64,000 nucleotides of DNA from Perilla frutescens (taxonomy: Eukaryota > Streptophyta > Magnoliopsida > Lamiales > Lamiaceae): positions 61,281,001-61,345,000 of the forward strand of contig BRKX01000003.1 of NCBI GenBank assembly GCA_026008535.1, written 5' to 3'. Shown here piece after piece: positions 30,778-42,816 of this stretch. Under the pieces are notes generated by a model. That model made no database searches. It was not told where the DNA came from and worked only from the letters and a program-made list of their open reading frames with translations. The position numbers and the translations under genes were made by a program. Each line of letters opens with the position of its first letter. The first letter of the stretch is position 1.

Positions 30778-33433
30778 TGTAATACCCCAAAATTTTAAAA
30801 TCTAAATTTTATTAGGAATATACATCTAATAGTTATAATAAGTGAAATATCCAAAACTCTTTAGTATTAAAATAATAGATTACCGTTACCTCTAAGAGTA
30901 AGTTAGGGAAGAAAATAGACCGCTGTAGATCCCTTTCTAGGTGAAGTGAGTCATTTAGTGGATTAGAAATTCTCAAGATATTCTCGTATTTTATTCAAAA
31001 CCTTAAATACGAATGTATTGTGATTAACATAAATTTATTCATTGAAAGAAACTTTATTTAAATAGTATGACATAAATATATATATATATATATATAAATG
31101 TAATTAAATAATATTTACTTATGTGTTAGACCACAAAAAAAAGTAATATAATATAATATATATAGTATACTTAGATATTTATACATAATCCTTTAGGATT
31201 AGATTTAAATTTTAAAGTAAACCATGATACACGTGTCATTAAGGTGTAGAAGTAGCTAGGGTTATGTGCCCTCAATATATATTTTTGCAAGTGTGACTCT
31301 TACCTTTCAAAAGATTAAATATTTAGGGAATATATATAACTATAGTGCATAAAATATGAATTTCATTATATTATGTTCTCTCACATCATATTCAAAGGAA
31401 AAGAAGTACTAATTAACAAATAGGTTTCGGTAAGGTAATTTTTATTTTCATTCTTAATTTAGTTTAATTTATAAATTCAAAATCTTGGAGTATGATCCCT
31501 ATTTTGTGTTAAAATATAATATAATTCCTAAAAAAAACTTATATATCACTTATCTCAATATATATAATAGTTGGTCTAAGAAAATAATTGATCCTAATAT
31601 ATATAGCTTTTAATTATCCATTTTTGCTTAAATCTTGTACCAAAGTTATTGGTGTTAATCAGAAATAGTATATTAGAACATTTAATCACCAATTTTCATA
31701 AATTGGAGAAGCCATATATGTATGCTAATTTATGATGTGTGCAGTCATGTATCATGGAGAATGATAGTGAAAGGTGGGAAACTGTACTTTGTTAAAATTT
31801 ACAGCTCACGCAAATCACACATTATATATTAATTCATATATATCATTAGTTCCATACAATACAAGTTTTAATTGGCACGTAACCATTTTCTAATAAAATG
31901 AGTGAAATTAGGATAAAGTATGGATTATGGGGTTAAAATCCGGTCAGTACCTATGCTAGAATTTAAATTTGAAATACAATAAGAATTTAAATTTGGAAGC
32001 CGGATATATATGTATATAGTGTATATCGTAATAAATGACTAACAGTGAAGTAATTATAATATACAGTTGTTTATTTTAAATAAAATTCTGAAGCATTATC
32101 CTATTTTATTTCATTTTCTAAAGTTGTAATTCAGTTCTTAGGACCTTAATACTTGTAAGTTCACCATTTAATAATCTCAACACCACCTAATTAAGACCTT
32201 GTGAATTAAAATATATTTTCTCTCGTTTATATAAAAAAATAATTAATTATAATTAATTTTAAAATTGAATTACTTTCAAGTCTTCGGGGTAAATTTTATT
32301 TAGGTTTGTCATGTTTTAATAATTTTATATTGGCCATACTAAATAATGTCATTTATTGAGAATAATAGTATACTAATTTCAAGAATATATTAATATTTTA
32401 AGAATGAATGCAGGACTCGAAGATTAAATTCATGATTTATAATAAAATACAAAGTATAGTATGGAAACATAAATTAAATTAAAAGCGAGATTAGGAGTTG
32501 GGTTTTAATAGGGGCTTTTAGCAAAGCTAAGCCAAGATTGGTTGTTGTAGGCTCAGAAGAAATAGCAAAACCTGTGCTAGACCAACTCAGAATTTGAAAG
32601 CTTATCTGTGCTACAGATTTGTTATCCAGGTGGGCTATACTATATCTTTGCAAATTGTATCTTTCGAGTTATTAAGCTCTGCTTTGTTAAAATTTCATAT
32701 GTGACTATCTGTGTTAAATATTTACGTGCTACTGTATGTTGTCGGAGTCTCATATACCAGCGCTGTGTCAATGTGAGTAGCTACAATATGCATGCATTAT
32801 TTGTCATGCCCTACTCCTTATCGGTCAGACTAAAATGAAACACTTATGGGTTACACCCATTGGGTATACTGGGCCATACTCAACTTTATGCGTGGTGATG
32901 TAGTACGGGTTGCGGGCAGTGACTGGTTACTCTTAAGCGCTTTCACGATAAAATGTTTTGGTGAACTTAGGTTGCTTTAAATTTTAAAATCTACTAAGCT
33001 TCACTATCTGCATGAACACAGATAGATTACTTTAACAAAATGATTTGCATAACTTGAATTGTAAAAACTTGCCCACTTAGTGCACTAGTACTCAGCCCAA
33101 ATATTGTTAAATATTTTTCAGGTCAGTAGGCTGGCGCGTGGATGTGACGATCCTGAGAGATGGGCTTTTGTTATTTACGTATTTTCTCATTGTCTCTTTT
33201 TGTTAAATATTCTGTTAATAATGAAGACTCCGCGCTTATAATATCCTTTTGTTAAACATTAAGAGCTCTGATCTTGGTGTTATGAATAGGTATATATTAT
33301 TATACATCATGTTTGATTATTCTGAGTCTTCTGTTGAGATTTTATTAATCAGGTTACCCCCTTTCTTTCCCGCTTCTTAATTCCCACCCCCGTTGTATCC
33401 ATTTCCACAGTCTTTCAGGATCGGGGCGCTATA
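30778..33433 (+). repeat. Element A 3' LTR (2656 bp)
   Basis: Matches 4489-7171 end to end. The terminal CA has mutated to TA (gcgctata). The TSD attat follows at 33434-33438. The short AT microsatellite (31074-31096) is shorter than in the 5' copy. Confidence 0.92.
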
Positions 33434-33438
33434 ATTAT

Positions 33439-33758
33439 CAAAGGGAATTGAATAGTGATCGAGTGGATTCTGACACTAAAGTCAGTAACTAATCAGGAAA
33501 TGATGATACCTTAAACTCTGTTCTCCATCCTGGTAAGATATTCTCTATCATTGAGAATGTAACAGGTGCAGCCGAATATATGTAAGTATTAGACATTAAA
33601 ATTTCTTTCATTCCATAGCTCACAAGGAATGACTGAAGTTCCAGGTCTACTGTGAACATGATTGCTGATATGGCATACTGTGTTGATTGCCTCAGCCCAG
33701 AAATGAGTAGCAATGTTGTTTTCTGCGATCATTGCTCTTGCCATCTCTTGAAGAGTCC
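33439..33758 (-). pseudogene. pol: Copia relic D, distal integrase fragment
   Basis: On the minus strand this encodes the C-terminal part of a copia integrase: TLQEMARAMIAENNIATHFW, AEAINTVCHISNHV, then a frameshifted LWN segment, and FSMIENILPGWRTEFK of the spacer before RT. It is the direct continuation of the D relic at 44036-46398; the two were separated by insertion E, which duplicated agtcc (33754-33758 and 44036-44040). RT, RNase H and the 3' LTR of D are not found on the far side of element A, so D is truncated here. Confidence 0.8.
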
Positions 33759-34059
33759 CGACACACCGTCGTTTTGTGTACATAATCACACCTGTGGGCA
33801 AAACCTTACAGATGCTTTAATTTGCCCTTAGAGGCTAGTATAGCGCCCAAAGACAGATATTGTCCCATGGGGAGTGATTAACCTTTCTATCTTTTGGTAA
33901 CCTTTTGTAGGATTTATATGGATTACTGTCACTAATCCTTCCATGCATTATTCAAAACTAAATAAACAAATAAATAAATAAACGAGATTAATCAATATAT
34001 AAGAAATATTCAAGTCAAACATGAGTTCAGTTTTGGTAGATCACTACAAGAAAAAATGC

Positions 34060-34680
34060 CATAGACCACGGAGAATCTCCATGGTCTATTTATTTTCGCT
34101 ATATAGTGGTGTTGTCTATAGTCCCTTTTTAAACGACGGAGAATCTCTGTGGTCTATTCTACTAATATACAACGGTAATATACCGTTGTCTTTTGCGTAA
34201 ATACCGTTGTATATTCACATTATATGTAACGGTTTCTTATTATTACCGTTGTGTAATATATACTTTAGATAACGGTAACATTTCATTTATCGTTGTATAA
34301 GATACTTATATGTAACGGTAAATACCATCGTACTCATGAAATTTACCGTTGTGTATAGTGATTATATATAACGATTTTTTCTATTATTACCGTTGTATAA
34401 TATAATCATACGCAACGGTAATTACCGTTGTAAAAATGAAATTTACCGTTGTATATTAACAGTATACGTAACATTTTTTCATATTTACTGTTGTATATTA
34501 ATAGTATACGTAACGGTGACCTATTATTATCGTTGTATTTTTTCTACATATACCACGATAATTACTATTGTAAATGCATATTTTAGTGTTGTAGATAATT
34601 ATGATAGACAACGATAATTACTGTTGTGAAAGAATTATAAAAACCGTTGTACATTATTTTAAGATTATTCATCACCTGTG
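34060..34680. repeat. CACTA left subterminal repeats
   Basis: More than fifteen copies of taacggt.. and ..accgttgt in both orientations, often paired as aacggtaa...ttaccgttgt, fill the first 600 bases. In this superfamily such motifs bind the element-encoded accessory transposase protein. Confidence 0.8.
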
Positions 34681-34984
34681 CACCGTAATGTAATAATTAA
34701 AATTAAATTCACGTATCATCCAAAACATCATCAAATATTAACCAAAAATACAATATCATAAAATATTATCCATAAACATATTAAGATGACCTAAAACATC
34801 AAAATGTTTGTCATCTCTAATATCTAATACAAAACAGCTCCAAAAGAGCTACAACCAAAATCCAAAAAATAATAATTGCAAGTAGTTGTAATGCATCCCG
34901 ACAATATACTCCAACAAACCTAGTTGTAAATAGCTAGAAATCCAAAATACCTTGATCCTACAAATGATCGCTCACACAATTCGG

Positions 34985-35448
34985 CTATTCCACTTGAACT
35001 TTATTGATCTCATCTTTAGAATATGGTCTTTTCTGAAGCTACACAAAAGCAATAAAATGAAAGAGAAAATTACATTTTTATCATGAACTATAAATTTAGT
35101 ATTTTATATGGCAAAAACTGCATAGTCTATGAAACTAATCAAATTTAGCTAAATTTCACACAATATACCATGCAGAGAATATATTAACACATATTTACCA
35201 TGGGCAAATTAAATATTTAGTGTTTAGTATATACACTAAACTGAAGCTATAAAAAATGCAGGAAGTGAAGCTTACCCATTTTCTGAAATTCTTAGGTGTT
35301 CTAGAAAGGGTAAAACGACCAAGAATTCCCCGTCAATAATTGCAGTTGCAGCCATTACAGTGGTCAATATCCCAAGTTCAACCATCAACCTACTTGATAT
35401 CTTAGATGCTACTGGATGAGGATATTTTGGAAACTTTCCAACCCAGGA
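34985..35448 (-). pseudogene. Captured host gene fragment: last two exons of an unidentified gene
   Basis: On the minus strand, exon 35448-35276 follows an acceptor (ctcctatag) and reads WVGKFPKYPHPVASKISS, LMVELGILTTVMAA and IIDGEFLVVLPFLEHLRIS without a stop. It ends at a good donor (gtaagc). The next exon starts after an acceptor (cttcag) at 35032 and reads KRPYSKDEINKVQVE, then a stop at 34985. The reading frame joins cleanly across the intron, so this is real splice structure. I do not recognise the gene. It lies inside the CACTA element next to the aldehyde dehydrogenase fragments. Confidence 0.6.
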
Positions 35449-35929
35449 CTATAGGAGAGGAATAAGATGTAAGATAATTGATAGAAGCACGAAAGAATAA
35501 AGAAACATACAAATTTCCCTAAAACAGATACTTGGCTTTGATTTATTTATACCAAATATTGACAAACCATACTTCTAGAGAAATCTGGTGAAGACAATTA
35601 ATCAAAGTGATGCAATTTTATTACAAGTTTATCAATTCCATATTGCTTGTCAATAACAAAAAGTACTTTTTGTTGTCATACTAAACATACTAGAGAAGGC
35701 ATGTATGTTTCCAATATAACATTTTTTCCCCTGATATAAAGAGAATAAAAGTATGTTAGATTCCACAAACACTCCATACAGCAAATCACTATAAGTCTAC
35801 AACAATATTTGAGCATGTTACTGAACAAATACACTGCTTTTCATAACAAAGCTTAACCTGTAGAATGTATCTGTTCATTGGAAGAATATGAATCTAAGAA
35901 CAAGAATGGTATAAAATGGATGGGAATAC

Positions 35930-36773
35930 CAGAATTTTGAGTCTCCAACAAACACAACTATGCTAAGTGCCATGCATCTTTGTCCGACAGCACCAAAACC
36001 AGCTGCAACTAAAATATTTAGAGTGGAGTCTATTTTTGCATCAGGCATCAATTTACACTTATTTCATAAATCATTTGATGCAATATATATATATATATAT
36101 AAGCATGCGGACACGATAATCACAATGCTCAAGAGTAGATCGACGCACGGACCTGGACACATTTTCCACTAGCTGATGTCCTTGAATAGATATGCATGTC
36201 AGCCTTAAAAATGAGAATACATGTCAGCCCTAATCAAATAATTTTCACATAACAGAGGATTTCCAGGCTTTGTTAGTTGTGTTTAATAAGCAAGTTTAGG
36301 AAATGCCAATGAATCTCAGGAAATCTCGAATAGTCTGTTGTGTTGATTAGCCCCTAAAAGAAAGTATACAATAACTCGCTTGCTTGCTTTCTGAATTACT
36401 AGTCACGAAGAAAAAAACATTAAATTGCTACATTCCAGAAACATGGAAGCAACAAATTGCAAGTATAAAACATTTGGGGAACATGGAAAGTCTATCTGAC
36501 ACTCAATATGAATCAAAAGGAATAGTCGAATATTGGAGATTACTAATAGTATTTGAACCAAAAAATGATACAGCTCTAATATCTTCATCAACACAAATTG
36601 CATTAGCAGTGTCCTGCAAGAGAGCAATAAAGATGAAGACAAACATTATTTTCTGATTTGAAAAGATTGTTGATGGCATACAAGAGGATTTTACAAGAGA
36701 ATATTGGAATACATATACATATATTGGTGCCATGGACAATGTTCAGAACACCATCAGGAAAACCAGATTTGTC
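35930..36773 (-). pseudogene. ALDH6B2: Captured fragments of methylmalonate-semialdehyde dehydrogenase
   Basis: Three exon remnants lie in gene order on the minus strand, separated by intron-like AT-rich DNA: GFPDGVLNIVHGTN (36773-36727), AICVDEDIRAVSFFGSNT (36613-36545, after a ctcttgcag acceptor) and VAAGFGAVGQRCMALS plus VVFVGDSKFW (36008-35930, after an atattttag acceptor). The last contains the catalytic-Cys motif FGxxGQRCM of the ALDH6 family, mitochondrial enzymes of valine and pyrimidine catabolism. Parts of intervening exons are missing and the fragments are not translatable as a whole. This marks genomic capture (introns retained) by the CACTA element. Confidence 0.8.
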
Positions 36774-38934
36774 CTAATTTTATAATAAATAAACTAAATG
36801 CACTTAAAGCCTATACCTGTTTTCTCCTAAGAAAACAAAATAATATCATGCAATGTAAGAGAAAAAAATTGGCCATAAAAGGACTACCGAAACCTTCATA
36901 CCTTGTCAAATATGTATAAACTTTAATATTTATGCCAAAAGATCAGCCTGAATGCAAGAATTCTAAGCAAAAAGTAAATAAAATTATTCAATAATGACAT
37001 GCAAAAAAATGTCAATAATTAAAAGTAGTTGCCATCAAATCAGATGGCAAAAAATTAATAGCAGAAACAATATAAGACCACAACCTTAAAATTAATTCGA
37101 ATAATGAGAGAATTTAAAGTGAAGGAAAACAACACACAATAATGACAGAAACAACAGAAAGTCAATTACAGTACTTGAAAAATTTCCACGACCAACAAGT
37201 AACTTTCTACTGATTTCTGCTCATTAATTTTCACCTAATTTAGACTTGGGTGTGGAAGATTTATAATAAATTCTATTCTCAGAATTTCTAGAAAAAATGT
37301 AACATACCACATATACTCTCATACAACTAAAAAAGGGAAGAATAATAGAATCATTCATTTTACTGTTCATCCCATTATTGAAGGCATATAATTGACTTTC
37401 ATTACTCAAGTAGACATATTATCTCCTACAAATCGGGATATCTTTTAGCTTTACATTTCCACAATGAGGGAAGCTTGCAGACTTGTGTAGAAGTAGTTGA
37501 GCCTAGGAATTCGTAAGGCTACACTAGAAAAATAAGTTGAAATATCCAACATAAAATTTGTGAATGAAAACTCTCATAAAGAAAGACGCAATAACTTATT
37601 GCCAAAGATTAAAGTTTTTTATGAATGCAAGACCTCATCATCAAACCTTAGCACACTCTAAGACAGTACCAGCATGAGATCCATTACTCAGAATACTATT
37701 TCCTTTATTTTCCATAGATGTCTGCCTTGGAACTTTTCGAATATTAGCCTGCCAAACATGTTTCAGAGGTCAAATTAACAATTTCAGGAATTGTCTAGTA
37801 AAATTACGGACTACCAGAACCGAATATCCAAATGTATGCAGGCCACATATTAAAGTACAATAACCTAAGAAGCTAGGTGAAACTTAGCAGAAATATAGGT
37901 ATTTTCGGATCTTGCTTCATCAATACATTTATACATATGGTTCCTAGCATATATATAGTCATTATATATATATGGACATTGTAATTACATTGTAATTGTA
38001 ATTGTATTGGATCCACATGATCTTACTGACTCATAATTCCATAGCAATATTTATACATACGATTGCGACGTTGAAACAACTCAAGAATCATAGATAATGT
38101 AAACTCAGAGAAAAATCAGCTATGTTATTATGAGAGTTAATCTCAGAAATCATGTCAAACAACTTACTTTGTCATTCATCAAGTTTTACTAGAACATAAT
38201 TGTTAACACCACAACTACACTCACTCTTCTCACAATAATCTGCCATACAAGAGAGATTACAACTAAGAGAAATTTTGTAGTCGAGAACAAAAGACTAGCA
38301 TGATACATACATAGTGCATATATCAGATTTAAAAAAATTATGAAAGACTAAAATGTTAAAAGGATGACTGATCTGCTTAACATTGATAATATATAAACTA
38401 ATTTCTAATTGTTAAAATAAATCCTAATATCATCAATAAGAAAGATAGACGAGCAAAATAACAAATAAACTTCAACTATCAATAACCAAAAATTCAATCT
38501 ACAGTGATGAAACTCTTCAGCGCAACATAAAAAATTCTAAACCCAACAATACCCCGATTAAAGGAAGGGAAACAACATATCATTATTCTAGAAATCAAAA
38601 GGGTTAAAAAATAAAATTAAAATAATGAAATACCTGTCAATCCATGTCAGGAAAAAGAGCGATGAGGATAAATTGGAAAACTAGCAAGACGAAGTGATGA
38701 TAACCTACGGCGGGGAGAAGGTTCAATCGAGAGATGAAGATAAATAGCGGATCTTTTGGACACTGGATTCTTTGATGAAATTCGAACAAGAAATCAAGAA
38801 ATAGAAGTAAATATTATTTAGAAAAATTAATAGAAAGAGGTGGGTTATACACTAACAGAAAACTACTCATGATTTTTGGAAAAAAATTAGAGTGCTCAAA
38901 ACTAGAAACAAGAATGGTAGGTTTATAGCAAAAA
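36774..38934 (-). other. Rest of captured DNA in the CACTA element
   Basis: Mostly AT-rich intron-like sequence. One probable exon lies at 37748-37648 (after a tttggcag acceptor, reading ANIRKVPRQTSMENKG and onward without a stop to a possible splice donor). A possible first exon and leader lie at about 38770-38635, ending in a GACAG/GTATTTC donor. Neither was matched to a gene family. Small plus-strand ORFs here are not supported by anything. Confidence 0.35.
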
Positions 38935-41900
38935 TGTAACAACCCGGATTTTCAGAATATGATTAAGTAATTCCTAATTTTAATTAGAGAATATTAAGAA
39001 GAATTTTGAGTATAATAAGGATGTTTCGGTTCTAAACCGCGTTTTTAGGAGTTATTTTTCGTGAAATCGTCTTTTCGAGGATTTCGATTCCAGCTCAGTC
39101 ATGACCGATTTTGGTCACGTTTGGAAGGTGTTGACTCAAGGAGCATGCCGGAATTTTTGGATTTTCAATCCGAGGTCATTTGAGGTCCCAACGACAAAAA
39201 TCGTATTAAGTAAGAGCGGGAATAGTGTTTTTTCGTAGAAGCGCGATCGTTAGAAATTCGCAAAATCTTGTGTGTTGACCTGAGCCTTATTTCTTCAAAC
39301 CTACCCTATAGGAAATTTCTCAAGGAATCCGTTGGCGTTCCCGGATTTTCATTCTGAGGTCAATCGAGCGCTCGAGAATTTTATTTGTCCCTTGTGTGGA
39401 ATAGTAACTTTATTTTTGAAAAGAGAATTTTTTCTCATTTTCGTTCAAGATGACTCGTTCTTTATCTCGAGTCAAGTTGGTTCAATAGTACTTGAGCCAA
39501 CGAACATCCCGGTATTTTTAGATTTCGTGTCTGAGGTCATTTGGACCTCGACATCGAATAAAGCATCTTTTAACCGAACCCGGTGCAACTTTTGTAGTGT
39601 TTCTGCACTGGAGTGGCTTCCAAGGGAAGCCACACTTTTTCCTATAAATAGGAGAGGCCCCCTTCAGAAATCCTTGCTCATTTCTGATTTCTCAAACCCC
39701 CATTTCTTAAGTCGAGAGAAAAACACTCTTCGTGAGTGCACCTCCGAGACGTCGAGTTTTGTTTGGTGAGTCGAGAGCGGAGGAGTGGAGGAGGAGTTTC
39801 CGCCGCCGGAAATCACCCAGGTGGCGCGGTCGCGGAGGATCCCGCAGTCACGGGGCCTTCCCCAGTCATGGGGGTGCCCTCTCGGCCCGAGTGGCGTGAG
39901 GACGCGCGGTGGTGGGCAGGCGCGGAGGTATGCGGGTGCGCGGGGCTGCTGCGGCAATTCCGGCACGCTTTCGTCTGGAGGCCATAACTTTCGCCTCGGT
40001 TAGAACCACGAGGCCCATGAGTACTTCAATCTAGGCTCTTTCAAAGATCTACGACATAGCAGTGGCGGATAGTCCATAATCTCGATTGTTCGAGTCATAT
40101 TTTCCATCCCTTTTTCGGTAATTTTGAGCGTTTAGAAATATTTAAATTCTCGTATTTTAAGTTATAGTTAAGAGGTGAGCGTTTAGATATCATTTTGATT
40201 TCTTGATAGGATCTCGAATAGGGCCACTAAGTCATTGATCGACTTTTGTAAGAAGAGGTAAACCCCGAGGAGGCCCGAGGAAGGATTTTCAGCTCGTTGT
40301 TTCGTCCATGTGCTCGTTATCGAGGTGCTCGTCATCGAGGTGGATGATTCTAAACTAAATATATGGTTTGAGCTAGTAAGCTCTAGAAGCATGTTAAGGC
40401 AAGGGAAATATCAAATAAAAGTATTTTATGCTCTGCCTATTTAGTTTCTGTACAAGGAAAGAAAGGAAGGAAGTTATATACATGATATTATTGAATTGTT
40501 ATTTGAGTTTGATAAAGTAAAGGAAGTTATTATAAGTTAAGTGAGCTCTCAAGCATGTTTAGATATGCTAGAATTGTTTAAATACAATTGATGCTAGCAT
40601 GAGATCTAGAATTACTTTTAGTTGCAATCTATATTTATGCCCATTCATTTCCTAGTATTTGATTATTGGGTTTTGCTAAGCTTAATTAGCTAAGGATATG
40701 CTAGAATTGTTTATATACAGTTTATGATAGCATGAGATGTTTAGAATTGCTTTAATTGCAATCCATGTTTATCCGCGTTCATTTCCTCGTATTGGAATGT
40801 TGGATTTTGCTAAAGCTTATTTAGCTAAGTATTGTCTTCTAGGGTAGTGATAAATTTCTTATAGGCTGAGATCATGCTCAATTAAAGAATTAGCCTTAGA
40901 CGATTGCTCTAGGTTTGGTATTGCTAGCTAAGTCAAGTAAGTAAGGAAGGTTAAGGTTAAGGTTAGGTGAGGAAGGTTAAGGTTAAGTAAGGAATGTTAA
41001 GGTTAAGTAAGAAAGGAAGTTAATGATGGATATAGCTTCTGTTGTAAGTAGGTTATCGAGCTCAAAGAACAGTTTATTTGCATTATCATGTCGTGACCTT
41101 CGAGTCACCAAGTTGAACATTTGAAAGTAAAGGGAGTCACTGCTGGGTCATCCCCTCGCATACTCAGATGATACTTGAGATAACCCCTCTCTTATCCTAA
41201 GGCATATCTAAGGTGCAGTAGACAACACGTTTGAGCCAGGAAGGTGCCAAAAAAGAAAGAAAAAGGTTTTGCGGATATGGAGAGGGCTTTTGCGTTTTGC
41301 TCTCCATATGCCGCCAATTTATAATTGGATATTTCAAAGTTTATCAAGAGTTTTCTCATAAAATCCCACTGAGTACATTAGTGCTCACACCCTCTTTTTC
41401 AAATGTTTTCAGATTGAGATGCTGAGGCCGGTGATGTGCTGCTAGTGGGGTTGTCTGAGGTTTCAAGTTTGCTGCTCTATATGGTTACATTATTTTATTC
41501 CGCTAAGTTTCTGCTAAGTACTCTGATATTAGTATCTAGTCTTGATTAATGTAATTTCATTCTTGATATTAGCATGTCTTAAATGCTATGATTCCAATTA
41601 TTGATTAAATTTTGAGAATTAGAAGCATGTTCTTTTGACATCCCAGTTATTCCTTTATTAAATTCAAGTTAATTGAAGAGTCACCCTAGTTGAGCATATT
41701 AGTATCTATTCAGTTTCAGTCGACCTAGGAATGGGTCTTGCATGCTTGTTGTTGTTGTCAGCCTATGAAGGGGCTTTTCTTTCAAGCATGATTCTGCTTG
41801 TTTCTAGTTAATCTTAAGTTGTTTTCTTGATCCGTCCTATGAATAGGACAATAAGATATATTTGACTCCGACCTATTTATGGGTCTTAGTTGATGTGACC

Positions 41901-42210
41901 TATGATGAGGTCTTGATTATTTGAAGAGTCAAATTCCTATCTGTTTGTCTTTGGATTCTGTTTAAATTTCGGTTGGCCTATGATTTTGCATTTCTTTGAC
42001 TCGATTGAATCCTTTGACCTCTTTGATTCGTTGAAAATGATAAGTTCTTCCTAATCATAAAGTTAAGTTACCTAAGTTTTTGAGGCGCTAACTTAGTTTA
42101 ATTCTAAAAACACCCCCTGGATTTCTAATTAATCTATCTATTTTCTTCGACTTTTACACCTAACACCCCGTCCCCATCAAAATGACTGTCTATGGGACCA
42201 GGCTGTTACA
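38935..42210 (+). mobile_element. Solo LTR G (gypsy, 3276 bp) inside the CACTA element
   Basis: Begins tgtaacaacccgg and ends ggctgttaca. It is flanked by aaaaa (38930-38934) and agaaa (42211-42215), a probable imperfect target duplication. No PBS, PPT or coding domain is inside. A promoter-like TATA box (cctataaatag, 39642-39652) sits in the middle. The phrase around 41360-41400 (gagtacattagtgctc) parallels gcactagtactcagccc in the element A LTR, suggesting a related chromovirus clade. ORFs at 39332-39987 are incidental. A short repeat of ggttaagtaaggaa lies at about 40935-41020. Confidence 0.78.
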
Positions 42211-42816
42211 AGAAATTTAACTTCTTCATCTTTATAAATTCACCACATATAGAGTAGCCCGGTGACGTCGAACACAAAGAGTGACTGCAACTGAGAGAAG
42301 ATGAGATCTGAGAAGTTGGTTGCAGGCGAGAATATTGTTGATGTCTCGATTATCTACTGGCGAGGTTCACAGAGGGATGAAAGTTGAGCGGGATTTGGGA
42401 ATTTCGCTTCTAGGGCACTAAGTAGAATTTGAGAAGCATAGGCGCGATCTTTTCAATTTTATATATCAAATTATAATGATTCAAACTAATTAAAAGTAAT
42501 ATTTATTTATGGAGTTGATAAATATCAACAAAGTATTTATGGTGAATTTTGTTAAAGCATAAATTTCAAATAAAAAATGTACTGGTTCGGTCCTTGGTAT
42601 TTAATATTTAAAATAATTTATTTTTTATTTTATTTATTAATTCAAAAATATCATATACAACGGTAAAGTTTAACACTATTACGTATAATTAGTATATACA
42701 CAACGGTATACATGTTACCGTTACCTTAAGTGATAGGCACAGACATATATGTAACGGTTTTTTCTAAAACGGTAATTTAAAAATTACCGTTGTGTATGAT
42801 AATTTTTCTTGTAGTA
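42211..42816. repeat. CACTA right end with subterminal repeats
   Basis: After the solo LTR the element continues with about 440 bases without recognised features. From 42655 it has acggt/accgt repeats like those at the left end, and it closes with the inverted CACTA terminus. Confidence 0.75.

Larger units (their letters stand above)
4489..33433 (+). mobile_element. Element A: Ty3/gypsy chromovirus (Tekay/Del-like), disrupted by element B
   Basis: A complete LTR retrotransposon is bounded by LTRs at 4489-7171 and 30778-33433 and a 5-bp target duplication attat (4484-4488 and 33434-33438). The order PBS, gag, protease, RT, RNase H, integrase, chromodomain, PPT is that of a chromovirus. The long LTRs and the C-terminal chromodomain fit the Tekay/Del clade. 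Gag to RNase H (8835-11771) stay in one frame broken only by stops. The LTRs show about 16 differences in their first 290 bases, so this is an old insertion. The copia element B sits inside its integrase at 12765-29854. Without B the element would be about 11.9 kb. Confidence 0.92.
34042..42816 (-). mobile_element. CACTA (En/Spm-type) DNA transposon with captured gene fragments
   Basis: The left end is CACTACAAGAAAAAAT and the right end the inverse, ATTTTTCTTGTAGTA, with one mutated terminal base. The 3-bp target duplication gat (34039-34041 and 42817-42819) is as expected for this superfamily. Both ends carry many copies of ACGGTAA/ACCGTTGT-type subterminal repeats. No TNPD-like transposase was found. 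The interior instead holds minus-strand exon-like fragments of host genes and a gypsy solo LTR (38935-42210). It is therefore a non-autonomous, gene-capturing element, about 5.5 kb without the solo LTR. Confidence 0.88.

Noticed and set aside
36384..36656. Plus-strand 90-codon ORF in the CACTA element
   Set aside because: It is antisense to the ALDH6 exon remnant on the minus strand, which explains the open frame better.
39332..39987. Three overlapping ORFs of 72-145 codons
   Set aside because: They lie in the R/U5-like middle of solo LTR G, just around its TATA box, with no domain and no conserved frame. They are treated as chance ORFs in a GC-richer patch.
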